Assembly: GCA_947561395.2 (NCBI GenBank)
Contig: OX387185.1
Span: 18,936,366 to 19,000,365, forward strand
Origin: Buxus sempervirens
Taxonomy: Eukaryota > Streptophyta > Magnoliopsida > Buxales > Buxaceae
Direction: 5' to 3'
Length of the DNA stretch: 64,000 bases
A program made the position numbers and the translations under genes. Below, piece by piece: positions 34,201 through 46,471 of the stretch. The notes beneath the pieces were generated by a model, which did no database searches, was not told the origin of the DNA, and was given only the letters and a program-made list of their open reading frames with translations. Each line of letters begins with the position of its first letter. Position 1 is the first letter of the stretch.

Positions 34201-35388
34201 TGTAAGTGTGAAAACTCACACTCCTTTTATGGCAATTGTTTGACAAATTATGTCTTCTAATAATCTTCAAGTTGTGCAGAATAAATAATGAAAATTCAGT
34301 GAATTTAGTAAAGAAGAAGAAGACGATGCTGCCACACAGCTACCACGCCGCTGGTAGCTCAAGGAAATGAAAGATTGTCTAAATAAAGCATCTCTTGTAA
34401 AGGCAATTGCGAGGAACAACGCCGCTGCCACTCCGCTGGCAGCGCATAAGTGAAACAGTGCTTTGAAAGTAAGGCACGTGCACTAGCATCATAAGGCGAC
34501 GCCGACACGCCGCTGGTAGCACAGAGCGAGATTGAAGATTCTAATGATCAGCTGTGCACATGCCGCGTTCCCTTCCGCTAGCAGCGCACTGGCAGCGTGC
34601 CCTTAACTGAGTCAACTTGTTCTGAGCGGGACTTGAGTTCGCTTCCAGCCGTCTACCCCGATCACACCACGACGCCACCAGCACTCGACGCGATCTGAGT
34701 TTTCTTCTTTAAATAGACGTGCTGTAATTTTTAGTAATGACTTTTTTCTTTGGATCAATTTGATTTTGGATCTTGAGGTGTTCGAGATTCGATCAATTCT
34801 TCTTTAGAGAGTTGGTGATCGAGTGAGGGGGAGATCTGAGATAGATCGCCTGGAATTGAAGTTTGAGGATTCTTCTTCAATTTGGAACTTCACCTGATCG
34901 TGTGATCGCTTTGATTGGTGATCGACTTTGTTGGATGCATAGGTGGATTCCTACTGCATTGGATCGTCTCAGTCGACTCTGAGGTGATTGTTGCGATCTG
35001 GATTGATCGTGTTTTGCAGCTTGTGGATTCAAGCTGTGTTGCAGTTCGTGGATTTGAACTGTAGATCACTGTTGAGTGATTGTTTGCGATCTAGATTGAT
35101 CGTGTTTTGCAGCTTGTGGATTCAAGCTATGTTGCAGTTCGTGGATTCGAGCTGTGGATTGCTGTTGAGTGAGTTCAATTGTAAATGTTAAGTGTGTGCT
35201 CCTTTGTAATTGTTTTTTTTCATTCAATAGTGGAAATTCGAAGGGTTAGTCGCCTCATATAGACTCGAGGTTTTTCTTGGATCTGGATTCAGGTTTCCTC
35301 GTATAATTCTCTGTGTGTATGTTTCCGCACTATTAAGTTCTTAATTGTTGTAGATCGTGGACCTGTAGAGTAGTCCTCTACTCTTTCA
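34201..35388 (+). repeat. 3' LTR of Sirevirus-A
   Basis: It is the same length as the 5' LTR (1188 bp) with identical ends. The palindrome GCTACCA / TGGTAGC is at 34339-34358 and the tandem units of about 90 bp at about 34991-35180. Confidence 0.96.
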
Positions 35389-36669
35389 CTTAGCCAATTT
35401 CTCCCCCAAATGACATTTGGCAAATCTTCCAAGCTTGCCCTTCTCCCATCAAGACACAAGAAATTACAACCTTGCCACTCCTTCTACTGCACACAAAATT
35501 TACCCTTTAGCCATTCTCCATCTAATAGAATAATTTGCTTAATAACTTAGGAATTTCTCCAATAAAAGAGATACTTTACCTTGTGCATGTTGGCTAAGCC
35601 TTGGCTTAGCCACTTGGTTGGCTTCAAGTCTGGGCTTCTCCCAATTCACCTTCACAATATAAAATACTATTTGTTAGGACTTGCTAAATAACTCTTGATT
35701 AGCACTTAAGCAAATGGTCAAGAATTTGGGGTCTCACATCGAATTAGTCTTACAGAGGTAAGTAGCACCTTTGAAACACTGATTTACTGCTTTGATTTCG
35801 ATTGATGAAGCTTGATCATGATTTAAAAAGAAACTCTCTGTTCCGTATTTATATTGGAGAATAATTTGAAAATTGTTGTAAATCTATTTTAATTAAATCT
35901 AAGAGTGTGTAGCTGGGTTATTAAGTTGCTAGGGAATGTAATCGAAGTGTTTTAGAAGATTGAAATTAGGTCAGAGTTCATGATATTCAAGTTACAAAAA
36001 GGAGATTTTTCGAGTTCATATTTTTACAAGGATTGCTCAACCTGGGCACCCAACCCAAGCGATCATATTGATAAAAATTAACATGGGCGGTGTAGACACC
36101 TGATTTTTGCACCCCTAAAATGGCAAAAAATGAGAAGTCAAACTTTTAGTCAAACCCTGAGGGGGTCAAAAATTGACTTTTTGATTCAAGATAATTTGGC
36201 CATCAAACTTTATATCATTGAAAAGAGCATTTTGACACGGTTCTAACGCAACTGAATTTGCTGGAATCGGAGTCCAGATGAAAAAGATATGAGCTGGTCA
36301 AACTTTTGGGGAGCGAAAAGTTGACTTTCTGCTCAACCCCAATTCAACTGCCAAATTTGATCCCAATGGATAGGTGATTCCGAGCCGGTTCCAACGACAC
36401 TAAGTTTGCTGAAATCGGACACCGGATGAAGAAGTTATGAGCAGTTGAAGTTTCAGAAAAACTGCCCATGTGGCAAAAAGGGCAGCAAAAATGGAATAAA
36501 CCAATAAAATAAATGTGTTTAATAATATTTTAATAAAGAGAATCTCACTTTTTAATAAAATAATCGAAAAATCGCATAAGAATCTTGCAAAAAACCAAAT
36601 TGAATAAAGGTTTGAAATCCAAACATTTTAAAAACGTGCTGGACCGTATTCACATTACGGGCAGGGCAT

Positions 36670-36828
36670 GCCCGTATTTCAAATACGGGCAAGATTCCGG
36701 AAAAAAAACATGCGTCACCGTACGGCGGGACACGCGTCCCGTACGTCTGATTCGCGAGATTTGCAAATGAGCGTTTTTCGCCCGTATTTGAATTACGAGC
36801 AAGGCACGCCCGTACTTCAAATACGGGC
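36670..36828. repeat. Palindrome cluster in Tat/Ogre 5' LTR
   Basis: Units: 36670-36690 (GCCCGTATT / AATACGGGC), a GC-rich one near 36,727-36,745 (CGGGAC / GTCCCG), 36780-36800 (one mismatch) and 36808-36828 (GCCCGTA / TACGGGC). They sit directly upstream of the TATA box. Apparent ORFs on both strands here are produced by these repeats. Confidence 0.88.
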
Positions 36829-36841
36829 ACAAAAATTTTGC

Positions 36842-36849
36842 CTATAAAT
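36842..36849 (+). promoter_or_regulatory. TATA box of the Tat/Ogre 5' LTR
   Basis: CTATAAATA is 14 bp downstream of the last palindrome. The minus-strand Tat LTRs have TATA boxes at the same relative place (2088-2096, 6681-6690 and about 62968-62976). Confidence 0.8.
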
Positions 36850-38463
36850 AGAGAGGCCTCCCCCCCCCCCCCCCCATTTCAACAAGCCATCTCCTCTGGC
36901 CTACCCTCTCTCCCTCCTGGTGCTTCCCACGGCCAAGTCCTGTCCAGTTGCCACCACCCTACCTAAGCCAACATAATGTCCAAAATACCCTTGCCTCCCC
37001 AAAACCATGCCTAAACCTCCAAAAACCTCTTCTTAAATCCAATCTCCTGTCAAATCCCTTTCAAGTTCAATTTGTAAAATCTAACGGGACGCGGAAGCGC
37101 TGCCGGAATCATCCAAGAACCACTACATCATCAAAGAGAAATAGCATTGTGGTAACTCTTCTTAATTTTCATATATATGCATGATTATCTTATTTGAACA
37201 ATTCTTCAAATTCTTATTGCTTTACTACTAATCCTTCTTGCTGTGTTTTGTCAAAGTACACTAATACAAATGAAAGTTTCTTTATGGAAAAGAAGGGGAA
37301 TAGGCAAGTGAAATAAGCCTAAGAAGAAGGGCATGAAAACATTTGATTTCACTTGCCTATACAAGAAGAATAGATCCTTTCTAACCTATTATCTTCATCT
37401 GATCTTCACTCTTAATGGAAAGTAATTGAAAAATGAATTAGTTAAAGAAAGAAGAAGGGGACTTTATGACATTGCATGGTATTGAAGACTCAAAGAACAT
37501 GGGAAGAAAGAAGGCCTCTTAGGCCAAATGAAACTAATGAAGCATCCGGAAGAATCTGGAAGCCCATTTAAAGCTGCAGAAACACTGAAGAAAGCCGCCG
37601 GAATGATCCTGAAAAGAATCAGTTGCAAAAGTGCAAAACAGGTTGCATCCGTAAACTCAGGCCGGTCCAGTCGGGACAGTGTTTGATTCACGGACAAAGA
37701 AGACCGTAAATGATTCACGGGCAAGGCGGTCCGTAGAGAAAACACGGACAGATGTAAAATAATGTAAAAAGTGTAATTTCTTGGTTCGGTTTGACTTGAC
37801 CCGGCCTAAGCCGGCTTGAAGCACCCCTTTAACCTTTTGGGCTATCTAAAGCCCATTTTTGGACTTTGGGCCTAGATAGGCCCATCAAGACCACCTTTGG
37901 CCCACTTGTGGGACCCACTTTTGACTGGCCCATACCAGGCCCGAGGCCGCTTGACTCTTGGCTAATGGGCCAAATCCAAGCCCACTAAGCCCATGGAATG
38001 TGCAAGTAAATAAGATAACCAAATGGGTTACCCAATAACCCAGCTGGGCCCAAGGCCCAACCATGACAACCCACGGGCCTTCCAACAGGACCCGGGTCCA
38101 ACCCACATCACTTAAATAAATAAAAAGATAAAATCAAATAAAAAGGGACCCACACCTTCAGAGGGCCCCGCCAGACTCAACAAGGCAGCATGCTAGTCTA
38201 GGAAAGGTGAAATTGACTCAAAAACCAGGGAGACCCGATGGACCCGTCAAACCGACGGGGCGGACCGAGGTGTCTTTAGGACTTCCCCGGACCGTAACCG
38301 AGGACTTAGCTAGAACTCTGAAAAGCCGCAGACCAGACTTAGACCCGAATAGGGCAAAACCGTGTCTGCCTGCACTCTCAGGCAGTGGCGACTCCGAATG
38401 TCCCGAGGCACGCACAGAAAGTGCGCCCGGTGTGTGATCTAGGATTTTTAGGTGCGCACAGCT

Positions 38464-38481
38464 TGGCGACTCTGCTGGGGA
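38464..38481 (+). other. Primer binding site of the Tat/Ogre element (tRNA-Arg type)
   Basis: TGGCGACTCTGCTGGGGA lies three bases after the LTR. This is the form I associate with Ogre/Tat elements, complementary to the 3' end of a tRNA-Arg. Confidence 0.8.
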
Positions 38482-39806
38482 CACCCTCAACCCAGTCGGA
38501 CCCTGGTTATCAAATGAGTCAACCTAGGTGGATATAAGTAGATTTAGGAAGTACTTCTTGTTCAACCTTAGTGGTTTATGGAACTTATGCAATTACATAA
38601 TATTGGGGGATCCTGTCACAAGGACGAGATAATTGCCTAAGGAAATTGGAATTTAAGCGGTTCCCTGTGACCCTCCACTTACCTGGGGATCCACCCAAAC
38701 ATTGTATTGCATACTGTTCTGTATTCTCACTATAAAAGTGACATCAAGGAACCCTTAATCAGCCTACTATCCAAGAATCACCCGATTAGACACAGCACTT
38801 GGCCCCATTGCACATACAAGCACTTCACTACACCGTGAATGAATTTTTTTAACTGCATGGGGTGACATACACGAGGGAGTCTGCATGGATGATCCAAACT
38901 GAATGCTGCCTACAACATGTGAATGCTCTTCTTAACCAAAACCTAGATCTCTCTAGTAGCCACCCTTCTTCAATCGAGAAACTTACTTTTGGGATGGTAT
39001 TAGCCCTACGCTCCCGTGGCTTGCCGGGGAAAGCAGGGTAAACCCATCTCCCCAGGTTTCTAGATTCTTCAAGCGCCATTGGTTTCTTGCCATGGTACGC
39101 GAAGGGTCTAGTACTTGGCTCAGACCCTTGAAGGCAGGTGCCTTGGGCTGGGTATCCTTCCCCACCTATTACTTCTGATAAACCCTGATGTGAGCATGAA
39201 CATGAATGAACAAATAAGGGTAAAATTAATCTGGGGCATCAACCCCCACCTGTGTTGGTCTTAACCCTAATTTAAGGAAATTAACTCAATTTAATCCATG
39301 CATTCAAGTCGGTCTTGGTTCAGTCGAAAGCCGGCCAGATCAGACAGAAATGGGTCAGAACAGGGGCAGAAAAACCCTAGAGATAGGATTTCAGCCCATC
39401 TGCCGAATGGCAAATTTGTACCCTCCTTTTGGGTTCTCAACAACCCTAAAGGTGATTCTCTTTTCAAATTTATTTTTGTAAATTTCGCCCTCAAAGGCAA
39501 GTTGTAAATATTGTTTTTAGTCCGACACTAGGGGCAGATGAAAGAGCAGATGAAAGAGCAGATGAAAGGGCAGATGAAAGAACAGATGAAAGAAAAGGCC
39601 GGCTAAGACCTGAATGCGTTTTCCAAACATTTAAAGGACATAACCTTTAAAACCCCATAACTTGAATGCTTGGATTTGATTTTTGATTGCATAAACTGCT
39701 TAGGCATTGATTTAATTTTTGCATAACCTGTTGCATGCCTTAGACTAATTTAGAGTTTTTGGTGGAAAATCCTAAATTGACTTAGAATTTCAATCGGATA
39801 GTCGGC
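38482..39806 (+). other. Leader of the Tat/Ogre element
   Basis: A noncoding leader of about 1.3 kb with no convincing ORF. It includes a short tandem array at 39531-39592. Confidence 0.7.
39531..39592. repeat. Short tandem repeat, five units of 12-14 bp
   Basis: GGGCAGATGAAAGA-type units are repeated about five times in the leader. Confidence 0.9.
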
Positions 39807-40415
39807 ATGGCATCTTCATCCTTGACTGAGAGAGTTCGCTTCCCCAGGATAGAGAAGTGTGCCTTTGATACCCCTTGGGTCCGTTCTTGGACAAGGCAAT
39901 TGCAAGGAGATGAGCAAATTAAATGGGAACAGAAATACCATATGGGACAAACTCTGTCCCTATTAAATGTGCCCATTAATTGGGACATGATTCAGGCGGC
40001 CCTACCTTTCTGGGATCCCCAACTTTCGCTCTTTAGGTTTGCAACTAATGAGTTGACACCTACAATTGAGGAATTCGAACTATTCCTCCGATTCCGTGAC
40101 CATGGAGAACCAGTTAGGCCAAATCTCAAAGATAGCTACAAGAATGAAGCTTGTACTTTCTTTGGCCTACCAAGAGGAGAATTCCAGACATTGGGAGGTG
40201 ACCAAGCATTCACGCGGGTTTCTAAAACCTTCCTTGCTGAAAAGATAAGGGACAAGAAGCAGGAAAGACCCCGTGTTTGGTGGGACACCTTCACCCTCGT
40301 GGTTCTGTCACAGTTCTTCTTTCCTACTGGGGGAGACACCATTAATTTGGCCCTCATGGAAATTGTAGACCAACTCCAAGTGAAATTCCGAATTGCACCA
40401 CTGATCCTTGCTCAG

Positions 40416-41449
40416 TGTAAGTGTGAAAACTCACACTCCTGTTATGGCAAATGATTGACAAATTAGGTTTCTAATGAAGCTTCAAGATGTGCAGATTAAA
40501 CAATGAAAATTCAGAAAATTCAGTAAAGAAGAAGAAGTTGGTGCCACCACACTGCTACCACGCCGCTGCTACCCCGCTGGCAGCACATAAGGAAATTCGT
40601 GTGTCAAAAGCAAGGATCGTGCACCTGCCGCGTACTCTCCCGCTAGCAGCTCGCTAGCAGCGCGTGTTTAACAGATTCAACTCACTCTGAGCGGGACAGG
40701 AGTTCGCTACCAGCCGTCTACTTCGATCGCTTCACGACGCTACCAGCGCTCGACGCGATTTGTGTTTTATTCTTTAAATAGACGAGTTGTAATTTTTAAT
40801 TGCGACTTTTTCTTTGGATCATTTTGAATTCGGATCTTGAGAGATTTGAGATTCGATCAAATCGTCTTTAGAGAGTCGGCGATTGAGTGAGGGGGAGATC
40901 TGAGATAGATCGCCTGGAATTGAAGACAGTGGATTCTTCTTCAATTCAGAACTTCATCTGATCGTGTGATTGCCTGGACTGGTGATCGACCTTGTTTGAT
41001 GCGTAGGTGGATTCCTATTGCATTGGATCGTCTCAGTGGATTCTGAGAGGATTGCTGCGATCTGGATTGATCGTGTCCTGCAGCTTGTGGATTCAAGCTG
41101 TGTAGCAGTTCGTGGATTCGAACTGTGGATCACTGGAGAGTGATTGTTTGCGATCTGGACTGATCGTGTTCTGCAGCTTGTGGATTCAAGCTGTGTAGCA
41201 GTTCGTGGATTCGAACTGTGGATTGCTGTTGAGTGAGTCAAATTGTAAAGGTTAAGTATGTTCTCCTTTGTAATTGTCTTCTCATTCAATAGTGGATTTT
41301 GAAGGGTTAGTCGCCTCATATAGACTCAAGGTTTTTCATGGATCTGGATCCAGGTTTCCTCGTATAATTCTTTGTGTACTGTTTCCGCAATTGTTAAATT
41401 CTGAATCGTTATAGATCGTGGACCTTAAGAGTAGTCCTCTACTCTTTCA
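40416..41449 (+). repeat. 5' LTR of Sirevirus-B
   Basis: Ends are TGTAAGTGTG and CTACTCTTTCA. It has GC-rich palindromic words upstream (about 40,550-40,740), a TTTAAATA box at 40773-40780 and two tandem units of about 90 bp at about 41056-41235. Confidence 0.97.
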
Positions 41450-41451
41450 AG

Positions 41452-41463
41452 TGGTATCGGAGC
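41452..41463 (+). other. Primer binding site of Sirevirus-B
   Basis: TGGTATCGGAGC lies two bases after the 5' LTR, the same place and type (tRNA-iMet) as in Sirevirus-A. Confidence 0.85.
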
Positions 41464-41509
41464 CTATTCACTTTGAATTGCTATACATAGTGTGATCTAG
41501 ATCTATAGC

Positions 41510-44500
41510 ATGGATTTTGGAAAAGAAGGAGGATCTGCCTCTAGACCTCCTTTATTTGAAGGTAACAATTATTCTTACTGGAAAGCTAGAATGAGAGCTT
41601 ACCTGAAGTCAATCGATGAGCGTGTCTGGCTCTCGGTTTGTAATGGTTATCATCCACCTGTGATCACAACAGATGTAGGTGTTGTGATCTCCAAACCTCA
41701 TGATCAGTGGACTAAAACTGAATCTGATCAATGTGGATGGAATAACAAGGCAATGAATGCCTTATTTTGTGCTGTTAGTGTTGAGGAATTCAGGAGAATT
41801 TCCTCATGTGAAGTCGCTAAGGAAGCTTGGGACATCCTAGAGGTCACTCATGAAGGAACCTCAGCTGTCAAGTTGTCCAGACTTCAAAGACTTACTACAT
41901 CTTTCGAAACTCTGTATATGAAAGATGATGAGTCTTTTGATGAGTTTTATGCTAAACTCTCAGATATTGTAAATTCTAGTTTTAATCTTGGAGAAAAGAT
42001 TACTACATCAAAGGTGATTAGAAAAATCTTAAGATCTTTGCCTGAAAGATTCAGACCTAAAGTAACTGCAATACAAGAGGCAAAAGATGTAGATAACATG
42101 AGAATTGAAGATCTGGTAGGATCTTTACAGACTTATGAGCTAGATCTGAATATTCCAAAAAGAAATAAAGGAATAGCTCTAAATTCTGTAAAATCTGTAA
42201 ATACTGAAGAATCAGATAATTCTGATGTTGATATGGATGAACTTGTTCTCTTAGCAAAAAAGTTTAAGAAAATGTTTAAAAAGAAACAATTCAATTCTTC
42301 ATCATCCATGGACAGATCTAATAGGAGATCTGATAAGAAATGTCTGATCCAAGAAAGGAGAAGAAATCTTCTCAGAATGATGAGGTTCAATGTTACAAAT
42401 GTAGAGGATTTGGACATGTTGCCTCTGATTGTCCCTCAAAAGATAAAAAGAAAAAGACTAATTATCAGGTTACTTGGGATGACAGTAACACTGATAATTC
42501 TTCACAATCTGATGAGGATATGTCTGCTAATTTTACTGCTTTCAATTCTTTTTACTCATCCTCCTCTGGTAGTTCAATCTCTGGAATTGCAGAAGATAAC
42601 AAAGAGACTTTATTAGATGATGAAGAAGAACTACAAGAAGCATACAATCAGCTCTATAAGGAATTCAATAGAGCTCAGAAAAAAATCAAGAAACTGAGTA
42701 AAAAATTGAAAGAATCAGAAACAGAGAGAAAGAAAGCTCTTGCAGAAATAGATTCAATAAACCAGAAGTTACTTGAAAAACATGCTAAAGAAAATTCTCT
42801 GGTAACTTCTCTAACTGAAAAAACTGAAAAAATAAAAGAAAAGGAAGCTCAGATTTCTGAACTACAAGGTAAAGTAATTGAATTTGAGAAAGTTTCAAAT
42901 TCAAGTAAATCTAATGCTTCAAATTCTTCTGCAGGAAATCTTCAAATTACTGAGGAATCAACTTCAAAGGAAGTTCCTGAAAGCTCAAATTCAGCTGGAA
43001 AAAGAATGAGAGTAAGTAATCAAAACAAGGAATCTTCACAGAAAATCTCTGCTGGAGAAGTAAGATCAACAGGTAAATCTTCAACTTCTGAGAAATCTAA
43101 ATCTGTACAGTTTAGAAATGCTGGCAAGTCTAGAAATGTTGATTTTTCTGAAAATAGGTTTATACCTGTATGCCATCACTGCAATAAAAAAGGTCATATA
43201 AGACCAAAGTGTTATGAACTGTATGGTTTCCCTGATGGATATTTTGAAAATAAGAGAAAGGTAAATCAAAGTCAGTCCCTGGACTTATACAACAGATTTG
43301 ATTCTCTGTTAAAATTGACTGAAACATTAAATCAGGAAGTCTCAAATCTATCTAAGAAGCTTCCTTCAAAAACTCAAGTAGTTGAAGAAGGTACTGTTCA
43401 GAAGACTTCTGAGAAACAGATTTGGGTAAGAAAAGATTCATTGGTTGCTAATGTGGTTCATGTAGCTTTAAAAGCTCATGATGTCAACATGTGGTACTTG
43501 GACAGTGGGTGTTCAAGACACATGTGTGGTAGTAAGGCTATGTTCAGTACCTTTGAAGAATATTTTGGTGGAAGTGTTACATTTGGTGATGGAAGCACTT
43601 CCCAAGTTAAAGGTAAAGGAACTGTTACAGGTCCAAATGGAGTCTGCTTAAAAAATGTTCTATTTGTATCTGGTTTGAAGGCAAATCTTATCAGTATTAG
43701 CCAATTATGTGATTCCAGATTATTTGTTAATTTTACCAGAAAAGAGTGCAAAATACTGGATAAATCTGGTAGGACTGTTCTTGTAGGTGAAAGAACAAGT
43801 GATAATTGCTATGGGATTATTGGAAACAGTGAGTGCTCTTTAAAATCCTCCATAGGCAATGAAATTGATTTGTGGCATAGAAGACTTGGCCACATTAACT
43901 ATAGAGATTTGTCAAAAATCTAAGTCTGAGCTGGTAAGAGGAATTCCCAAGTTTGGGAAAAATAAAAAGGAAGGAATGTGTGGTCCTTGCAACCAAGGAA
44001 AGCAAATCAAAGCCACACATAAGAAAACCAACATTGTAGGAACATCAAGACCATTAGAACTGATTCATATGGATTTAATGGGACCTACAAAGACTGAAAG
44101 TCTGGGAGGAAAGAAATATATATTTGTTGCAGTAGATGACTACAGCAGATATACTTGGGTAGACTTTCTAAGAGAAAAATCTGAATGTTTCAACTGTTTT
44201 AAACATCTGTGCTGCCAAATTCAAGTTGAAAAGAACTTGCAAATAGGAAAGATTGTAAGAATCAGATCTGACCATGGGACAGAATTTGAGAATCAAATGT
44301 TTTCCAATTTCTGTGAAGAACATGGAATCAAACATGAATTTTCTGCTCCTAAGACCCCACAACAAAATGGAGTTGTGGAGAGGAAGAACAGAGTTTTACA
44401 AGAAATGGCTAGAACCATGATGATAGCCAAGAAAATTTCAACAAAATTCTGGGCTGAAGCTATAAATACTGCCTGTTACATATGTAACAGAGTTTATATC

Positions 44501-46471
44501 AGATCTGGATGGAAACAAACTCCCTATGAACTTTGGAAAGGAAAACAGCCAAATTTGAAATATTTCAGAGTATTTGGAAGTAAATGCTATATCTTAAGGG
44601 ACAGAGAAAATCTAGGAAAATTTGATTCTAGAAGTGATGAAGGAATTTTTCTAGGATATTCTTCTTCTAGTAGAGCTTACAGAGTTTTCAATTTGCAGAA
44701 ATCAGTTGTAATGGAATCTATTAATGTGCTAATAGATGATGAAAGTAATGACAGTGAATTTATGCAGGCTGTAGATGAAGAGGATGAAATCAGAGATGCT
44801 TCCTCAAGCATTGAAGTGGTTCCTCTGGCTAGAACTCTCAAAGACCACCCAACTGAACAAATTGTTGGAAATATTTCAGATGGTGTCAGAACAAGACATC
44901 AGGTACATAATGAGGTAAGATTTTCCTCTTATCTCTCTCAATTTGAGCCAAAATCTTATAAAGATGCATTGTTAGATGATTCTTGGTTGAATGCTATGCA
45001 TGAAGAACTGAATCAATTTACTAGAAATAATGTTTGGGAATTGGTTGAAAGACCCTCTGATCTGAATGTGATAGGAACCAAGTGGATTTTTAAAAACAAA
45101 TCTGATGAGAATGGGATAGTAACCAGAAATAAGGCTAGGCTTGTTGCTCAGGGGTATACTCAAGTAGAAGGAATAGATTTTGATGAAACCTTTGCTCCTG
45201 TAGCTAGGTTAGAATCAATCAGATTACTGCTGTCTATTGCATGTTACTTGAAGTTTAAACTGTTTCAAATGGATGTTAAGAGTGCATTTTTGAATGGATA
45301 TCTGAATGAAGAGGTCTATGTAGAGCAACCTAAAGGATTTGAGGACACAAATCATCCTAAATATGTCTATAAACTGAACAAAGCTTTGTATGGACTCAAA
45401 CAAGCTCCTAAAGCTTGGTATGAGAGACTTACTTTCTTTTTACTTGAATCTGGTTTTATGAGAGGAAATGTAGATAAAACTCTCTTTATTCAAAGAGAGT
45501 CCAAACATATTTTGATTGCTCAAATCTATGTTGATGACATTGTGTTTGGGTCCACTTCTGAAAATCATGCTCACCTCTTTGCTGATTTAATGAAAAGTGA
45601 ATTTGAAATGAGTATGATGGGTGAACTGAATTTTTTCTTAGGTCTTCAGATTTATCAATCTCAACAAGGAATTTTTTTCTCTCAAGCAAAATATTCAAGA
45701 AATCTTGTTAAGAGATTCAGCTTAACTCATGCTAAACATGCTAGGACTCCTATGAGTACTAGTTTAAGACTTGGAAAAGATGAATCTGGAAAGGTTGTAG
45801 ACCCTACCCTGTACAGGGGAATGATTGGGAGTCTACTATACTTAACAGCAAGTAGACCTGATATAAGCTTTAGTGTTGGAGTATGTGCTAGATATCAGGC
45901 TAATCCTAAAGAATCCCATCTGAATGCTGTCAAAAGGATTATAAAATATGTTAATGGGACTATTGATCTGGGAATCTGGTTTTCCAAAGAGACAAACCCA
46001 CATCTAACTGGATACACTGATGCTGATTGGGCTGGGTGTATGGATGACAGAAAAAGCACCTCTGGTGGTTGCTTTTACATGGGAAATAATCTTATTGCCT
46101 GGTTAAGCAAGAAACAAAACTGTGTTTCTCTGAGTACTGCTGAAGCTGAGTATATTGCTGCAGGAAGCAGTTGTACTCAACTTATTTGGATGAAACAAAT
46201 GTTATCAGATTATGGGATAGATCAAGATCAAATGATTCTCTTCTGTGATAATCAAAGTGCCATAAATATCTCTAAGAATCCTGTTCAACACTCAAGGACC
46301 AAACATATAGATATCAGGCATCACTTTATAAGAGAGTTGATTGAAGACAAAACTGTTGTGATTGATTACATATCTACTGAAAAACAGTTGGCTGACATTT
46401 TTACCAAACCTTTAGATCAAAACAGATTTGAAACTCTTAGGAAATCCCTAGGAGTATGCTCTCAAAACTGA
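41510..46471 (+). pseudogene. gag-pol remains of Sirevirus-B
   Basis: It has the same domain order as Sirevirus-A and is very similar in sequence: gag with CCHC knuckles near 42,390 and 43,170, protease near 43,495 (LDSGCSRHMCG), integrase about 44,060-44,400, reverse transcriptase about 44,990-45,650 (YVDDIVFGS) and RNase H about 46,000-46,350 (ending in the [12 protein letters not shown] word). About two breaks are present in spite of the element's youth, so it either broke soon after insertion or was copied by proteins made elsewhere. Confidence 0.95.

Larger units (their letters stand above)
25123..35388 (+). mobile_element. Sirevirus-A (Ty1/copia), complete in outline, broken
   Basis: This 10.3-kb LTR element is flanked by perfect CTTAG duplications (25118-25122 and 35389-35393). 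Both LTRs are 1188 bp. It has a tRNA-iMet-type primer site, a long gag with two zinc knuckles, copia-order pol (protease, integrase, reverse transcriptase, RNase H), an additional ORF after pol, and several polypurine tracts. These are Sirevirus characters. I count about 33 LTR differences by eye (near 3%), implying roughly one million years at 1.3e-8 per site per year. The gag-pol frame has about two breaks; the third ORF looks whole. Confidence 0.95.
22906..35738 (-). mobile_element. Solo LTR of the Tekay-like family, minus strand, split by Sirevirus-A
   Basis: This LTR of about 2.56 kb lies in two pieces (22906-25122 and 35394-35738). It is flanked by perfect TCGAA duplications (22901-22905 and 35739-35743). 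Plus-strand termini are TGTAACGACC and GGGGTCTCACA, the inverse of the family ends. It shares with 16323-18785 the blocks around GGTCCTTCACAC, the short tandem units with GATTACCCTTGACGT (23560-23710) and the LTR start region (35500-35738). It carries the palindrome CGCTCAA / TTGAGCG at 24557-24576. There is no internal region. Confidence 0.93.
22187..36090 (+). mobile_element. LTR family 4 (chromovirus-like), split by a Tekay-type solo LTR
   Basis: It begins TGTAAAATCCTAAATTTTAA at 22187, inside LTR Y, preceded by GTATA as the presumed target duplication. The pieces 22187-22905 and 35744-36090 belong together because the TCGAA duplication of the intervening solo LTR joins them. After the insertion the sequence TTACAGAGGTAAGTAGCACC resembles a block in LTRs X and Z, so family 4 is a relative. 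It is cut again at 36091 by the Tat/Ogre element. No gene is seen in it. Confidence 0.65.
36091..38460 (+). repeat. 5' LTR of the Tat/Ogre element
   Basis: It starts TGTAGACACC and ends GGTGCGCACA. It is the inverse-orientation relative of the LTRs at 1-3096, 4386-7480 and 59920-63807: near its start it carries the same twice-repeated block with ACGCAACTGAATTTGCTGGA-type words. Palindromes lie at 36670-36828, followed by a TATA box at 36842-36849 and a poly-C run at 36861-36875. Further down (37640-37750) are looser palindromic words with ACGGAC / GTCCGT, and the 37800-38100 part is rich in GGCCCA words. No gene. Confidence 0.93.

Noticed and set aside
36552-36830. Short ORFs with repeated CPYLKYG-type peptides on both strands
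   Set aside because: They translate the GCCCGTATT palindromes of the Tat LTR; no independent evidence of coding.
38464-38481. tRNA gene fragment
   Set aside because: The match to a tRNA 3' end is the element's primer binding site directly after the LTR; no tRNA body is present. The same holds for 26313-26324.
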